Source of the DNA: Alistipes sp. UBA943
GTDB lineage: Bacteria > Bacteroidota > Bacteroidia > Bacteroidales > Rikenellaceae
Assembly: GCA_002293345.1 (NCBI GenBank)
Contig: DBDB01000084.1
Coordinates: forward strand, 35,535 to 55,609
Reading direction: 5' to 3'
Length of the DNA stretch: 20,075 nucleotides
Position numbers and translations under genes: made by a program
Shown here: positions 1 to 8,002 of the stretch, one piece after another
How positions within the stretch are numbered: the first letter of the stretch is position 1
Layout: each line of letters begins with the position of its first letter
The notes under the pieces: model-generated
Seen by the model: the letters and a program-made list of their open reading frames with translations, nothing else
Database searches by the model: none
Told to the model about the DNA's origin: nothing

Positions 1-29
1 TACCGGGGGTTCGAATCCCCCACCTTCCG
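1..29 (+). tRNA. tRNA gene, 3' end only (isotype uncertain, serine possible)
   Basis: The window opens inside a tRNA gene. A five-base T stem GGGGG (5-9) and CCCCC (17-21) encloses the canonical seven-base loop TTCGAAT (10-16). It is followed by the acceptor 3' strand ACCTTCC (22-28) and discriminator G29. No CCA is encoded. A G discriminator fits tRNA-Ser but also some other isotypes, and the anticodon lies outside the window, so the isotype is an inference only. Confidence 0.85.
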
Positions 30-51
30 CGAAGCGAAGCCCTGAAGGGGC

Positions 52-112
52 CGATCTGAAAGCAGGAAGCCGCGACAAGTTTACTTGGGGGCGGCTTTTT
101 GTTTTCAGATCG
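52..112 (+). terminator. Terminator after the tRNA gene
   Basis: The inner stem AAGCCGC (67-73) pairs with GCGGCTT (91-97) and runs into a T tract (96-100). A second perfect outer arm, CGATCTGAAA (52-61) with TTTCAGATCG (103-112), encloses it. The double stem plus T run is a convincing intrinsic terminator for the tRNA transcript. It could also insulate the downstream receptor promoter. Confidence 0.75.
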
Positions 113-151
113 ATACTTCCGTAGGAAGTTCGCTTCGCTCAGGATGCCCGC

Positions 152-215
152 GGCAGCGAGGGGATAGCAAGCATGACTTTGTCATGCGCAGCAATCCCCC
201 ACCTTCCGCGCTGCC
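152..215. repeat. Long imperfect hairpin
   Basis: Three nested stems are visible: GGCAGCG (152-158) with CGCTGCC (209-215), GGGGAT (160-165) with ATCCCC (194-199), and GCATGAC (171-177) with GTCATGC (181-187) around a TTT loop. No ORF of note runs through it. The 3' arm contains the repeated tRNA end. A smaller hairpin, GCCCCGA/TCGGGGC, follows at 219-238, and ACTTCC-GTA-GGAAGT precedes it at 115-129. Function unknown; it has the look of a small intergenic palindromic repeat. Confidence 0.6.
193..210 (+). repeat. Second copy of the tRNA 3' end
   Basis: Eighteen bases are identical to 14-31: the end of the T loop, the T stem 3' strand, the acceptor strand, the discriminator and two flanking bases. 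The copies are direct repeats 179 bases apart. Duplication of a tRNA 3' end is the usual footprint of tyrosine-recombinase integration, but no integrase or cargo is present between them. It may instead be an old scar or a fortuitous part of the hairpin at 152-215. Confidence 0.6.
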
Positions 216-265
216 CCGGCCCCGAAAGGAGTCGGGGCAATTCATAACAAATTTGTAACATTTCG

Positions 266-299
266 TTGACATTTCCGTAACATCGCGACGGTAGTTTTG
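266..299 (+). promoter_or_regulatory. Bacteroidota-type promoter for the TonB receptor
   Basis: TAGTTTTG (292-299) matches the -7 consensus TAnnTTTG exactly. A TTG at 266-268 could serve as the -33 element, although the 23-base spacer is a little longer than usual. The predicted transcription start, about seven bases past the box, falls on the GTG start at 304, so the transcript would be essentially leaderless. Confidence 0.6.
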
Positions 300-303
300 C
301 GTC

Positions 304-3129
304 GTGAAAAAACTACTCGTATTATCAATCTTCGCACTTTCGTGCCTTGGCGCCTCGGCGCAGGTTAACCACTCTATTTCAGGACGCGTCACGGACGCCA
401 AAACATCGGAACCGATCATCGGCGCGGCAGTCTTCATCGTCGGCACAACCAAAGGCACATCGACGGACATCGACGGCACCTTCACGATTCCCAACGTGAC
501 CCGCGGCCGCCACACCCTGTCGTGCGGAACACTATCGTATAAGAGCGTCGAGCGCGCCATCGACCTGCAACGCAACCTGACGGACGTAAATTTCTCCTTA
601 GAGGAGGACGCTGTCACTATGGACGAGATCGTGGTAAGCGGACAGCGCCGCAGCAACACCGAGACAGCGATGGTGGGCACGGTCAAGGCATCGTTACAGG
701 TGACGAGCGGCATCTCGGCTGCCCAGATCGCCAAGAGTCCCGACCGCAACGCTTCCGAGGCGGTGCGCCGCATCCCCGGCATCACGATCATCGACGACCG
801 TTTCATCATCGTACGCGGTCTGTCGCAACGCTACAACAACGCCTGGATCAACGGCCTCCCGATCCCGAGTACCGAGACCGACTCGCGTGCCTTCTCTTTC
901 GACCTGATCCCGAGCAGCCAGATCGACAACCTGCTCGTGTATAAATCCCCCGCGCCTGAGATCCCGAGCGACTTTTCGGGTGGATTCGTAAAGATCGTCA
1001 CAAAGGGCATTCCGGACGAGAACGCGATCGAGATCGGCTACACCACCGGTTTCAACGTCAATACGCAGTTCCGTTCGTTCCGCGTCAATCCCGGCAGCAG
1101 CACTGATTTCCTTGGTTTCGACACCTCGAAGCGCCCCTTGGGTAAGGATTTCCCGACCCACCTTCGCAACATCACCAACCCCGACGCCTTGACACAAATC
1201 ACGCAACAATCGTTCAACAACGACTGGCGCGTCCGCCACATCACCCCGCTCCCCGACCAACGCCTTTCATTCCTGATCGCGCGGCGGCTGGAGACCAAAC
1301 GGGGTACCATTATCGGCAACATCACGTCGATCAACCACAGCAACACCTACAAAACCGTCACCGGTATCAAGAACGCCCGTTTCGGCATCTACGACGGTAA
1401 CGACGACCATCCGGTCCACATCAACGACTACACGGACGACCAATGGACCAACGAATCGCGCCTCGGCGCACTGCACAACTGGTCATTCCAGTTGAATCCG
1501 AACAACCGCATCGAGTTCAAAAACCTGGTGAACGTCCTGGGCCGCAACCGTTTGACCGAGCGTGCCGGAATCCGCGAGGCGTCAGGGGTATATTATCAGC
1601 GTCAGACGGAGATGCTCTACTCCTCACGCCTCACCTACACGGGCCAACTCGCCGGCACGCACCACTTCGCCGACCTGAGCACATTGGAGTGGGATGCCGG
1701 ATATTCGTTCGCCAGCCGCAACGAGCCCGACCGCCGTATCGTCAATTATATCGCCGGCGTGGGCAGCGCTGCCGATATCCCGAACGTCACTCCCCACCTG
1801 AACGACCCCGGCGGCATCGCACGTTACTTCCAGTCGCTGCACGACCACGTGGTATCCGCCTCGACCGACTACATACTGCCCTTCCGCTTGGGCAACATCA
1901 CTCCGAAATTCAAAACGGGACTCTACGGCGAGTATCGCATGCGCAGCCACACACCCCGCGAATTCGTCTATCGTCTGGACAACCTGACGGGCGACCAAGT
2001 CTCGGCATTCGTCAACCTCCCGTTCCAGGATATGATGCAAAACGACTGGCTGGGTGCCGACAAGGTGTACATCGACGAGACGACCAAGAAGACGGACGCC
2101 TATTCGGCCGACATGTACCACGCCGCCGCCTACGCCGCATTCGAGATTCCCGTGGGAAATCTATCCATCTACGCCGGTGCACGCCTGGAGAGCAACACGG
2201 CAAAACTGACGTACGACATGACCAACATGCCTGACGAAACGATGATCACCCACGCCACCACGGAGGACCTCCACCTGCTCCCCTCGGTCAACCTCACCTA
2301 CCGTTTCAACGACAAACACCAGTTGAGGGCTGCCTATGGACGCTCGGTGAACCGTCCCGAGTTGCGCGAACTGTCACCCACGGTCTACTATGATTTCGAT
2401 CTGTTCAGCGAGATCATCGGCAACCCGGAGCTAAAAACGGCCGTTATCGACAACGCGGACCTTCGCTATGAGTTCTACCCCACCCCGGGCGAGACGGTGA
2501 GCATCGGTGCTTTTTACAAACACTTCAAGAATCCGATCGAGTGGACGTTCGTCGACATGGGCGGCTCATGGAGGTACTACTACGAGAACGCCCACCAAGC
2601 CGTCAGCTGGGGAATCGAGGTTGACATCCGCAAGAATCTGGCCTTCATGGGCGCCCGCAACCTGGCGCTGGTCCTGAACGCCGCGTGGATCCAGAGCGAC
2701 GTCGTCTTCCCCGAAGGCACGCTGGTCGTGGAGCCGAATCGCCCGATGCAGGGACAATCGCCCTATATCGTCAACGGAGGGTTGTATTATAACTCCGACA
2801 AGCTGGGCCTCGACATGGCACTGCTCTACAACGTGATCGGCAAACGCATCGTCGGCCTGGGCAAATCCTCGTCGCCGACCCCCGACCCCAACACGATGAT
2901 CCCCAACGCGTACGAGATGCCCCGCCACTGCCTCGATTTCAGCATCTCGAAAACGATCGGCCGCCGCGTCAAGCTCACCGCCTCGGTGAAGGACATCCTC
3001 TCGGAACCGATCGTATACAAGCAGTTCCCCGAATTCGTGAAGGATGGCGTGACGCACAAACGCGAACAAACTACCCGTAAATACAATCCCGGCCAGTCGG
3101 TTTCGATTGGCGTAACCATAAAACTGTAA
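304..3129 (+). CDS. TonB-dependent outer-membrane receptor with carboxypeptidase-regulatory-like domain
   Basis: This 941-aa outer-membrane active transporter is powered by TonB-ExbBD. The start is a GTG: the codon at 292 is a stop in frame, and MKKLLVLSIFALSCLGASAQ reads as a clean signal peptide cut after ASA. Residues about 22-105 form a carboxypeptidase-D regulatory-like beta sandwich (SGRVTDAKTSEPIIGA). A TonB-box-like stretch, DEIVVSGQRR, follows near residue 107. Next come a plug domain to about 235 (RRIPGITIIDDRFIIVRG) and a beta barrel to the C terminus, which ends in alternating hydrophobic residues. It is followed after 31 bases by a surface lipoprotein gene, so the two probably form a receptor/lipoprotein pair. 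The partner is not SusD-like, so this is not a standard SusCD glycan locus. The substrate cannot be read from the sequence. Confidence 0.93.
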   Translation: MKKLLVLSIFALSCLGASAQVNHSISGRVTDAKTSEPIIGAAVFIVGTTKGTSTDIDGTFTIPNVTRGRHTLSCGTLSYKSVERAIDLQRNLTDVNFSLEEDAVTMDEIVVSGQRRSNTETAMVGTVKASLQVTSGISAAQIAKSPDRNASEAVRRIPGITIIDDRFIIVRGLSQRYNNAWINGLPIPSTETDSRAFSFDLIPSSQIDNLLVYKSPAPEIPSDFSGGFVKIVTKGIPDENAIEIGYTTGFNVNTQFRSFRVNPGSSTDFLGFDTSKRPLGKDFPTHLRNITNPDALTQITQQSFNNDWRVRHITPLPDQRLSFLIARRLETKRGTIIGNITSINHSNTYKTVTGIKNARFGIYDGNDDHPVHINDYTDDQWTNESRLGALHNWSFQLNPNNRIEFKNLVNVLGRNRLTERAGIREASGVYYQRQTEMLYSSRLTYTGQLAGTHHFADLSTLEWDAGYSFASRNEPDRRIVNYIAGVGSAADIPNVTPHLNDPGGIARYFQSLHDHVVSASTDYILPFRLGNITPKFKTGLYGEYRMRSHTPREFVYRLDNLTGDQVSAFVNLPFQDMMQNDWLGADKVYIDETTKKTDAYSADMYHAAAYAAFEIPVGNLSIYAGARLESNTAKLTYDMTNMPDETMITHATTEDLHLLPSVNLTYRFNDKHQLRAAYGRSVNRPELRELSPTVYYDFDLFSEIIGNPELKTAVIDNADLRYEFYPTPGETVSIGAFYKHFKNPIEWTFVDMGGSWRYYYENAHQAVSWGIEVDIRKNLAFMGARNLALVLNAAWIQSDVVFPEGTLVVEPNRPMQGQSPYIVNGGLYYNSDKLGLDMALLYNVIGKRIVGLGKSSSPTPDPNTMIPNAYEMPRHCLDFSISKTIGRRVKLTASVKDILSEPIVYKQFPEFVKDGVTHKREQTTRKYNPGQSVSIGVTIKL

Positions 3130-3160
3130 CTATTTCAAACACCTTAAATTATTTTAACGA

Positions 3161-4906
3161 ATGAAAAAGTTTTTAATCGCAGCCGCACTGCTTTGCGGCA
3201 CTGCACTCTGGGCAACAAGTTGCACGGACGAGAAGGCCGATGAGATCCTCACGGTCGAGAACACCCCGACGGCTTCGGCTCCCGACACAGGGGGCACACA
3301 GACGTTCATGATCAAATCGAACGCGTCGTGGAACATCACCAAGGCGGCCGACGCTACTTGGATCTCCAAGATCGACCCCACGAGCGGCACAGGCGACGCA
3401 ACGATCACCGTAACGATCGACGCCAACACCTCCGGTTCACGTTCCGCCGCGCTGACGGTTGCATCGACGAACGTATCGCGTTCCGTGACCATCTCCCAGG
3501 CGGCTGTGGGTGAGGAGCCCGAACCGATCGACCCGGGACAGAAGGTGGAGGATCTCGGCGACGGCTCGAACGCCTACGAGGTAAAAGGGAACGTGACGTT
3601 GAAAGCCGACACACAGTACAACCTCCGCGGTTTCGTGTACGTCACGGACGGAGCGGTCTTGACGATCGAGCCCGGCACAGTGATCAAGGGTGAGAAGAAG
3701 AGCAACGCCACCCTGATCGTCGAGCGTGGCGGTAAGATCATCGCCGAAGGCACGAAGGAGAAACCGATCGTCTTCACGTCACAATCGGCCTCCGGCGCCC
3801 GCAAACCTGGTGACTGGGGCGGCCTGATCATCCTCGGCAAAGCGCCCAACAACAAGGGCGACATGTCCATCGAGGGCGGTGTTCGTTCGATGCACGGCGG
3901 CACCGATGCAGCCGACAATTCGGGTATATTGAAGTACGTCCGCATCGAGTTCGCGGGTATCGAGTACAGCATCGACAACGAGATCAACGGCCTCACGCTC
4001 GGTTCGGTGGGTAACGGCACAGTGATCGACTACGTACAGGTATCCCACTCCGGAGACGATTCGTTCGAATGGTTCGGCGGCACAGTGAACGCGCGTCACA
4101 TTATCGCCTACGGCACCTGGGACGACTGTTTCGATGCCGACAATGGTTTCAGCGGCAACGTTCAGTACGCTCTTTCGGTACGCAACCCTCGCGTGGCGGA
4201 TAAATCGGGATCGAACGGTTTCGAGTCGGACAACAACTCGGACGGTGCCGCCACTTCACCCTACACGGCAGCGGTATTTGCGAACGTGAGCCTTTTCGGC
4301 CCAGTCGCCACGGCACCCGCCCCGACCATGACCAACTGGGTAGATAACGGCAAAGCCGAGGGCAGCACGGTCGATGCACGCTTCCAGGCGGCAGTACAGT
4401 TGCGCCGCAACACGCAGTTAAGCGTTTATAATTCGCTCTTCGCGTCATGGCCTATCGGTCTGATCATCGAGAATGACAAGGGTACCGCCCAGACGAACTA
4501 TACAGCGGGTAACGGTGTGGTTAAAGGTAACATCATGGCCGGCATGGTACGCAACTATCAGGACAAGCAGGTATGGACAAACAACTCGGTATTCAACGCC
4601 GCGGATCCGTTCGACACTTTCGTGAGTGCTTATTATACGGACGCGTCACGCATAAACGAAGCTTTGACTTTCGACAGCAACCTGGTGAAGACGCTTAAAC
4701 TTTCGGGCAACCCGACCTACAACACACCTCTCGTATTCCCCGCGACGGACAGTGTCCTGGCGACTGGTGCCGACTGGAACGACAGTAAGGTCGCGACCGG
4801 TTTCGACCAGGTGGCCTACCGCGGTGCATTCTCTCCCACAGAGACGGCATCCAACAACTGGGCATCGGGCTGGGCCAACTTCGACGCTCAGAACACAACG
4901 TATTAA
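3161..4906 (+). CDS. Surface lipoprotein with BACON domain and beta-helix region
   Basis: A 581-aa lipoprotein. The signal peptide ends in a lipobox, ATSC, with Cys21 as the lipidated residue. The acidic residues just after it (TDEKADE) fit the Bacteroidota surface-export signal. Residues about 29-115 resemble a BACON domain: SNASWNITKAADATWISKI, then a Gly/Thr-rich repeat ending SVTISQAA. A Pro/Glu linker (116-128) leads into a long region rich in short beta-strand repeats (LTIEPGTVIKGE, DWGGLIILGKAP, HSGDDSFEWFGGT), typical of right-handed beta helices. The C terminus has a conserved-looking end (YRGAFSP..NNWASGWANF). It lies 31 bases downstream of the TonB receptor and is probably cotranscribed. 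By analogy with SusD it may capture a ligand for the receptor; that is inference. No catalytic motif is evident. Confidence 0.88.
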   Translation: MKKFLIAAALLCGTALWATSCTDEKADEILTVENTPTASAPDTGGTQTFMIKSNASWNITKAADATWISKIDPTSGTGDATITVTIDANTSGSRSAALTVASTNVSRSVTISQAAVGEEPEPIDPGQKVEDLGDGSNAYEVKGNVTLKADTQYNLRGFVYVTDGAVLTIEPGTVIKGEKKSNATLIVERGGKIIAEGTKEKPIVFTSQSASGARKPGDWGGLIILGKAPNNKGDMSIEGGVRSMHGGTDAADNSGILKYVRIEFAGIEYSIDNEINGLTLGSVGNGTVIDYVQVSHSGDDSFEWFGGTVNARHIIAYGTWDDCFDADNGFSGNVQYALSVRNPRVADKSGSNGFESDNNSDGAATSPYTAAVFANVSLFGPVATAPAPTMTNWVDNGKAEGSTVDARFQAAVQLRRNTQLSVYNSLFASWPIGLIIENDKGTAQTNYTAGNGVVKGNIMAGMVRNYQDKQVWTNNSVFNAADPFDTFVSAYYTDASRINEALTFDSNLVKTLKLSGNPTYNTPLVFPATDSVLATGADWNDSKVATGFDQVAYRGAFSPTETASNNWASGWANFDAQNTTY

Positions 4907-4915
4907 TCGTTTCTG

Positions 4916-5073
4916 ACTCAACTGCCTCATTCGTACCCAACTGTTCGCTTTCTTAGAAGAAAGCTCCGCAAAGAATTTCGGGAGATACTGCGTATCTCCA
5001 TAGTTGGTCACCAAAATTACACGAAGTGTTCAAATGAATGAGGCCCCCGATTGGGGGCCTCATTCATTTGAGT
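4916..5073 (+). other. Structured intergenic region with several competing stems
   Basis: The stretch between the lipoprotein stop and the terminators is almost entirely foldable. It contains ACTCA (4916-4920) with TGAGT (5069-5073), CCAACT (4937-4942) with AGTTGG (5002-5007), GCTTTCTT/AAGAAAGC (4947-4964), and GGAGATAC-TGC-GTATCTCC (4981-4999). GCCTCATTC (4924-4932) is complementary to 5036-5044 and so competes with the strong hairpin at 5031-5070. It could be a 3' untranslated structure, a small RNA or a repeat element. Confidence 0.45.
5031..5070. terminator. Perfect 18-bp hairpin, probable terminator
   Basis: Positions 5031-5048 and 5053-5070 are perfect reverse complements around a GATT loop. 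There is no T tract directly after it, so intrinsic termination on its own is uncertain. It may act as an mRNA 3' stabiliser together with the T-tailed hairpin at 5097-5131. Confidence 0.6.
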
Positions 5074-5096
5074 GCTGTCGCACAATCTGTTGTGTC

Positions 5097-5131
5097 AAAC
5101 TTCTAAGTACGAAGTACTTTTGAAGTTTTTT
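5097..5131 (+). terminator. Terminator of the TonB receptor/lipoprotein unit
   Basis: AAACTTC (5097-5103) and AAGTAC (5105-5110) pair with GTACTT (5114-5119) and GAAGTTT (5122-5128) around a GAA loop. The stem ends in a six-base T run (5126-5131). A smaller hairpin, CACAA-TCTG-TTGTG, precedes it at 5081-5094. Confidence 0.65.
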
Positions 5132-5133
5132 GG

Positions 5134-5159
5134 TGCCGCTTTTTTTCAAAAAAGGGGCA
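5134..5159 (-). terminator. Probable terminator downstream of guaA
   Basis: TGCC (5134-5137) pairs with GGCA (5156-5159), enclosing CTTTTTTT opposite AAAAAAG. It lies 35 bases beyond the guaA stop codon. The A/T stem can supply the U run in either direction, so the hairpin may serve both converging units. Confidence 0.45.
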
Positions 5160-5194
5160 GTGGCGTATGAAAGAGGACGGTTGCATCAGAAAAA

Positions 5195-6724
5195 TTACTC
5201 CCATTCGATGGTGGCGGGCGGTTTGGAAGATATATCATACACGACACGGTTGACACCCCGGACTTTGTTGATGATGTCGTTCGACACTCGGGCGAGGAAC
5301 TCGTACGGAAGGTGCGCCCAATCGGCAGTCATCCCGTCTGTGGAGGTCACGGCACGCAACGCAACGCAACTCTCATAGGTACGTTCATCGCCCATCACCC
5401 CGACACTCTGCACGGGCAACAGGATGGCTCCCGCCTGCCACACCTGGTCGTACAACCCATCGTGACGCAACGCATCGGTATAGATTTTATCCACCTCTTG
5501 GAGTATCGCCACTTTTTCCGGAGTGATCTCCCCGAGGATACGTATCGCCAGCCCGGGTCCCGGGAACGGGTGACGTCCCAACAGCTGTTTGTCGATACCC
5601 ATCGACGCCCCCACGCGACGCACCTCGTCTTTAAAGAGCAACCGCAGCGGCTCGACTACCTTGAGGTTCATCCGTTCCGGAAGCCCTCCTACATTGTGAT
5701 GGCTCTTGATCACGGCCGCAGGCCCTTTGACGCTCGCCGCCGCCGACTCCACCACATCGGGATAGATCGTCCCCTGCCCGAGCCACCGCACGTCTTTGAT
5801 CTTTTGCGCCTCCTCGTCGAACGTCTCCACAAAGTCACGCCCGATGATCTTGCGTTTCTGCTCCGGATCGCTCACCCCGGCCAGATCCTTCATGAACCGC
5901 CCCCGCGCATCGACACCCTTCACGTTCAGTCCCATATCCTTGTACGAGGCGATCACATCCGCAAATTCATCTTTTCTCAGGAGCCCCGAATCGACGAATA
6001 TACAGTAGAGTTGCGCCCCAATGGCACGGTGCAGCAGTACGGCCGCCACGGTGGAATCAACACCTCCCGAGAGTCCCAACACGACTTTATCGCCACCGAT
6101 CTGTTGTTTGAGTTGCGCCACGGTCGACTCCACGAAACTCTCCGGAGTCCACGTCGACGCACATCCGCATATCTCCAACACGAAGTTACGCAACAGCGCC
6201 GTGCCATCCGTGGAGTGCGCCACCTCGGGATGAAACTGAATACCCCACGTCTGTTCGCCCGCGACACGGAACGCGGCATTCTCGACCTTCTGGGTGGAAC
6301 CGATCACCTCGTAACCGGCCGGCAATTTGGTGATCGTATCGCCATGCGACATCCACACCTGTGTCGGTGAGGGTAGGTTTAGCATGAGCGGGTCTTGCGG
6401 TTTGGTGACGGTCAACGACGCACGCCCATACTCACGCGTCGACGACGCCTCGACACTACCTCCATACGCTTGTGCAAGGTACTGCGCACCGTAACACACA
6501 CCGAGGAGCGGCAATTTGCCTTTGATGGCAGTCAGATCGGGTTGTGGCGCATTCGCATCCCGCACCGAGAAGGGCGATCCGGACAGGATAACACCTTTCA
6601 CACCCTCCAGCGACGGCATATTGTTATAGGGATGAATCTCACAATAGACACTCATTTCGCGCACGCGCCGTGCGATGAGTTGTGTGTATTGCGAACCGAA
6701 ATCGAGAATCAGAATCTTTTCCAT
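5195..6724 (-). CDS. guaA: GMP synthase (glutamine-hydrolysing)
   Basis: This 509-aa cytosolic enzyme converts XMP to GMP using ATP and glutamine, the last step of guanine nucleotide synthesis. The N-terminal class I glutamine amidotransferase has Cys77 in GVCYGAQ and His165/Glu167 in QFHPEVAHS, the complete catalytic triad. The ATP-pyrophosphatase domain has the P loop SGGVDS at 219-224. The dimerisation domain ends with the usual SSKPPATIEWE. I place the start at the ATG at 6724 (MEKILILDFGSQYTQL). A GTG two codons upstream overlaps the promoter box and adds only two residues. The gene stands alone on its strand, and guaB, the preceding enzyme of the pathway, lies 11.5 kb away in the same window. 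Confidence 0.97.
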   Translation of the reverse strand: MEKILILDFGSQYTQLIARRVREMSVYCEIHPYNNMPSLEGVKGVILSGSPFSVRDANAPQPDLTAIKGKLPLLGVCYGAQYLAQAYGGSVEASSTREYGRASLTVTKPQDPLMLNLPSPTQVWMSHGDTITKLPAGYEVIGSTQKVENAAFRVAGEQTWGIQFHPEVAHSTDGTALLRNFVLEICGCASTWTPESFVESTVAQLKQQIGGDKVVLGLSGGVDSTVAAVLLHRAIGAQLYCIFVDSGLLRKDEFADVIASYKDMGLNVKGVDARGRFMKDLAGVSDPEQKRKIIGRDFVETFDEEAQKIKDVRWLGQGTIYPDVVESAAASVKGPAAVIKSHHNVGGLPERMNLKVVEPLRLLFKDEVRRVGASMGIDKQLLGRHPFPGPGLAIRILGEITPEKVAILQEVDKIYTDALRHDGLYDQVWQAGAILLPVQSVGVMGDERTYESCVALRAVTSTDGMTADWAHLPYEFLARVSNDIINKVRGVNRVVYDISSKPPATIEWE

Positions 6725-6729
6725 GACCA

Positions 6730-6737
6730 CAAAGATA
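6730..6737 (-). promoter_or_regulatory. guaA -7 promoter element
   Basis: On the minus strand TATCTTTG is an exact TAnnTTTG match ending at 6730, five bases before the ATG at 6724. The predicted transcript start coincides with the start codon, suggesting a leaderless mRNA. No clear -33 element is visible in the expected interval. Confidence 0.6.
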
Positions 6738-6748
6738 GAAATTTTTGC

Positions 6749-6756
6749 TATATTTG
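6749..6756 (+). promoter_or_regulatory. -7 promoter element for the tandem lipoprotein genes
   Basis: TATATTTG matches TAnnTTTG exactly and lies 25 bases before the ATG at 6782, leaving a leader of about 19 bases. The box is only 11 bases from the divergent guaA box, so the two promoters must share or compete for the same DNA. The -33 element is not obvious. Confidence 0.55.
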
Positions 6757-6781
6757 TTTTGTGTATCTAAAAACCTCCAAG

Positions 6782-7957
6782 ATGAAAAAACTATTGATCC
6801 TCCTGGCAGTATGCGGTTTAGGAGTCACGGCATGTGGCCCTGGCAACAATCCAAAACCGGACGAGAACAATTTGATGGACCTTACATTGGCCGAATGGGC
6901 TTCCGTAGCGGGAGGGAAACCTATCTTCATCGAAGCAACACTCGGCGGCAAACCCATCGAAGGTTTTAATCTGGAGCGAGGTTTTGTGTCGTTCGAGGCG
7001 GTTTCCGAGACAGAAGTTTTTCTCAACGCATACCTGCCCATCGGAACCGGAGAACCAGGATCGGAGGAAGCAGAGTCTATCAACCTGTCCATCGAGAAGA
7101 ATATTCCGGTCAAGGGAAACATGGACAAAATCAGTATCGATGCCACGCTACCTGCCGACGTGACAATATGGAAGGGTTACAACGGACAGGGCTACGCGAA
7201 CGAATTAACCGTCAGAGGAGAGGCGCGACGGGTGAAGGTATCCGCGCATGAGTTCCGTTACGAGGGAGAGTATCGTTTCGAATGTCAATACAAAGAGGGT
7301 TACGCCGGTTCCTCGATACCTGTTCAGCCGCTCATCATCACCGTCAAGACGGTATCGGAAGATATGTACCAGCCACATCCGGGGACCTTACCCGAAAAGT
7401 CACTGATCGAATCCATCACGTTCAACGGAATTTACCACTCCATTACCGGCGTTACAGGCACATTGGATGGCAAGAAACTCACCGGCGGGCCGAATTATAG
7501 GGGTGAGATGGGGATGATAACCATCGAGAAGGTTCGAGGCTCCGAAACCGAAGTAACCATGGATCTGGTCGTGGAACTTGGTAAATACAACGCCGAAGGT
7601 GAATGGAACGAAGTCCCCGGAGAGGATTGGGGGATAGAATTGCCTCACATCACCGTTTCGGGCAATCCTTACGATGCAAAGTTCGAGGAGACGATCGTTG
7701 AGACCGAAATACGAATTTTAAATGCTGCGGGTATTAGTTACGACAGATTTCCTGCGACGGCAACAGTTTCGGGTCGAATGAAAGGCACCGGCGTTGCTGT
7801 GGAAATGAACGAAGATGAAGGCGTTCCTTATGTTTTGCCGAAATGGGAGATTGACATTCACGTGATAGTCGAGTGGACGGATGACACCGACACGAGACAC
7901 ACGCTCGACTTCCATGTCGACAAGATCGACTCGTTCGGATTTATCATGGTCGACTAA
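6782..7957 (+). CDS. Lipoprotein of unknown function, first of a tandem pair
   Basis: A 391-aa predicted lipoprotein. The start at 6782 gives MKKLLILLAVCGLGVTAC with the lipobox VTAC and Cys18 as the lipidated residue. A longer upstream reading of the frame would run through guaA's antisense and is not credible. After a Pro/Asn-rich tether (GPGNNPKPDENN) the protein is rich in predicted beta strands, with no membrane segment or recognisable catalytic motif. The paralogue downstream (8003-9178) has the same length and shares many landmarks: SLIESITFNGIYHSITG against SLVESITYNSTFHPITM, and IELPHITVSGNPY against IELPRVAVSGEPY. Both end in a DKIDSF/AKINSF motif. I do not recognise the family. An envelope-exposed binding or structural role is a guess. 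Confidence 0.85.
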   Translation: MKKLLILLAVCGLGVTACGPGNNPKPDENNLMDLTLAEWASVAGGKPIFIEATLGGKPIEGFNLERGFVSFEAVSETEVFLNAYLPIGTGEPGSEEAESINLSIEKNIPVKGNMDKISIDATLPADVTIWKGYNGQGYANELTVRGEARRVKVSAHEFRYEGEYRFECQYKEGYAGSSIPVQPLIITVKTVSEDMYQPHPGTLPEKSLIESITFNGIYHSITGVTGTLDGKKLTGGPNYRGEMGMITIEKVRGSETEVTMDLVVELGKYNAEGEWNEVPGEDWGIELPHITVSGNPYDAKFEETIVETEIRILNAAGISYDRFPATATVSGRMKGTGVAVEMNEDEGVPYVLPKWEIDIHVIVEWTDDTDTRHTLDFHVDKIDSFGFIMVD

Positions 7958-8002
7958 GAACACTAAAAACCTCACCCGCACGGGTGCTCACTTACCCTCC
8001 CC

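Noticed and set aside
1443..2234. Open frame of 263 codons inside the TonB receptor gene in another frame
   Set aside because: The translation is Arg/Pro/His-rich with no domain, and the receptor frame is continuous and convincing.
304..4906. SusCD-type polysaccharide utilisation locus
   Set aside because: The second gene is not SusD-like, and no glycan-degrading enzyme or regulator lies nearby.
5312..6370. Plus-strand open frame of 352 codons opposite guaA
   Set aside because: It lies wholly antisense to a well-supported guaA, has Arg/His-rich low-complexity translation, and has no promoter or start context.
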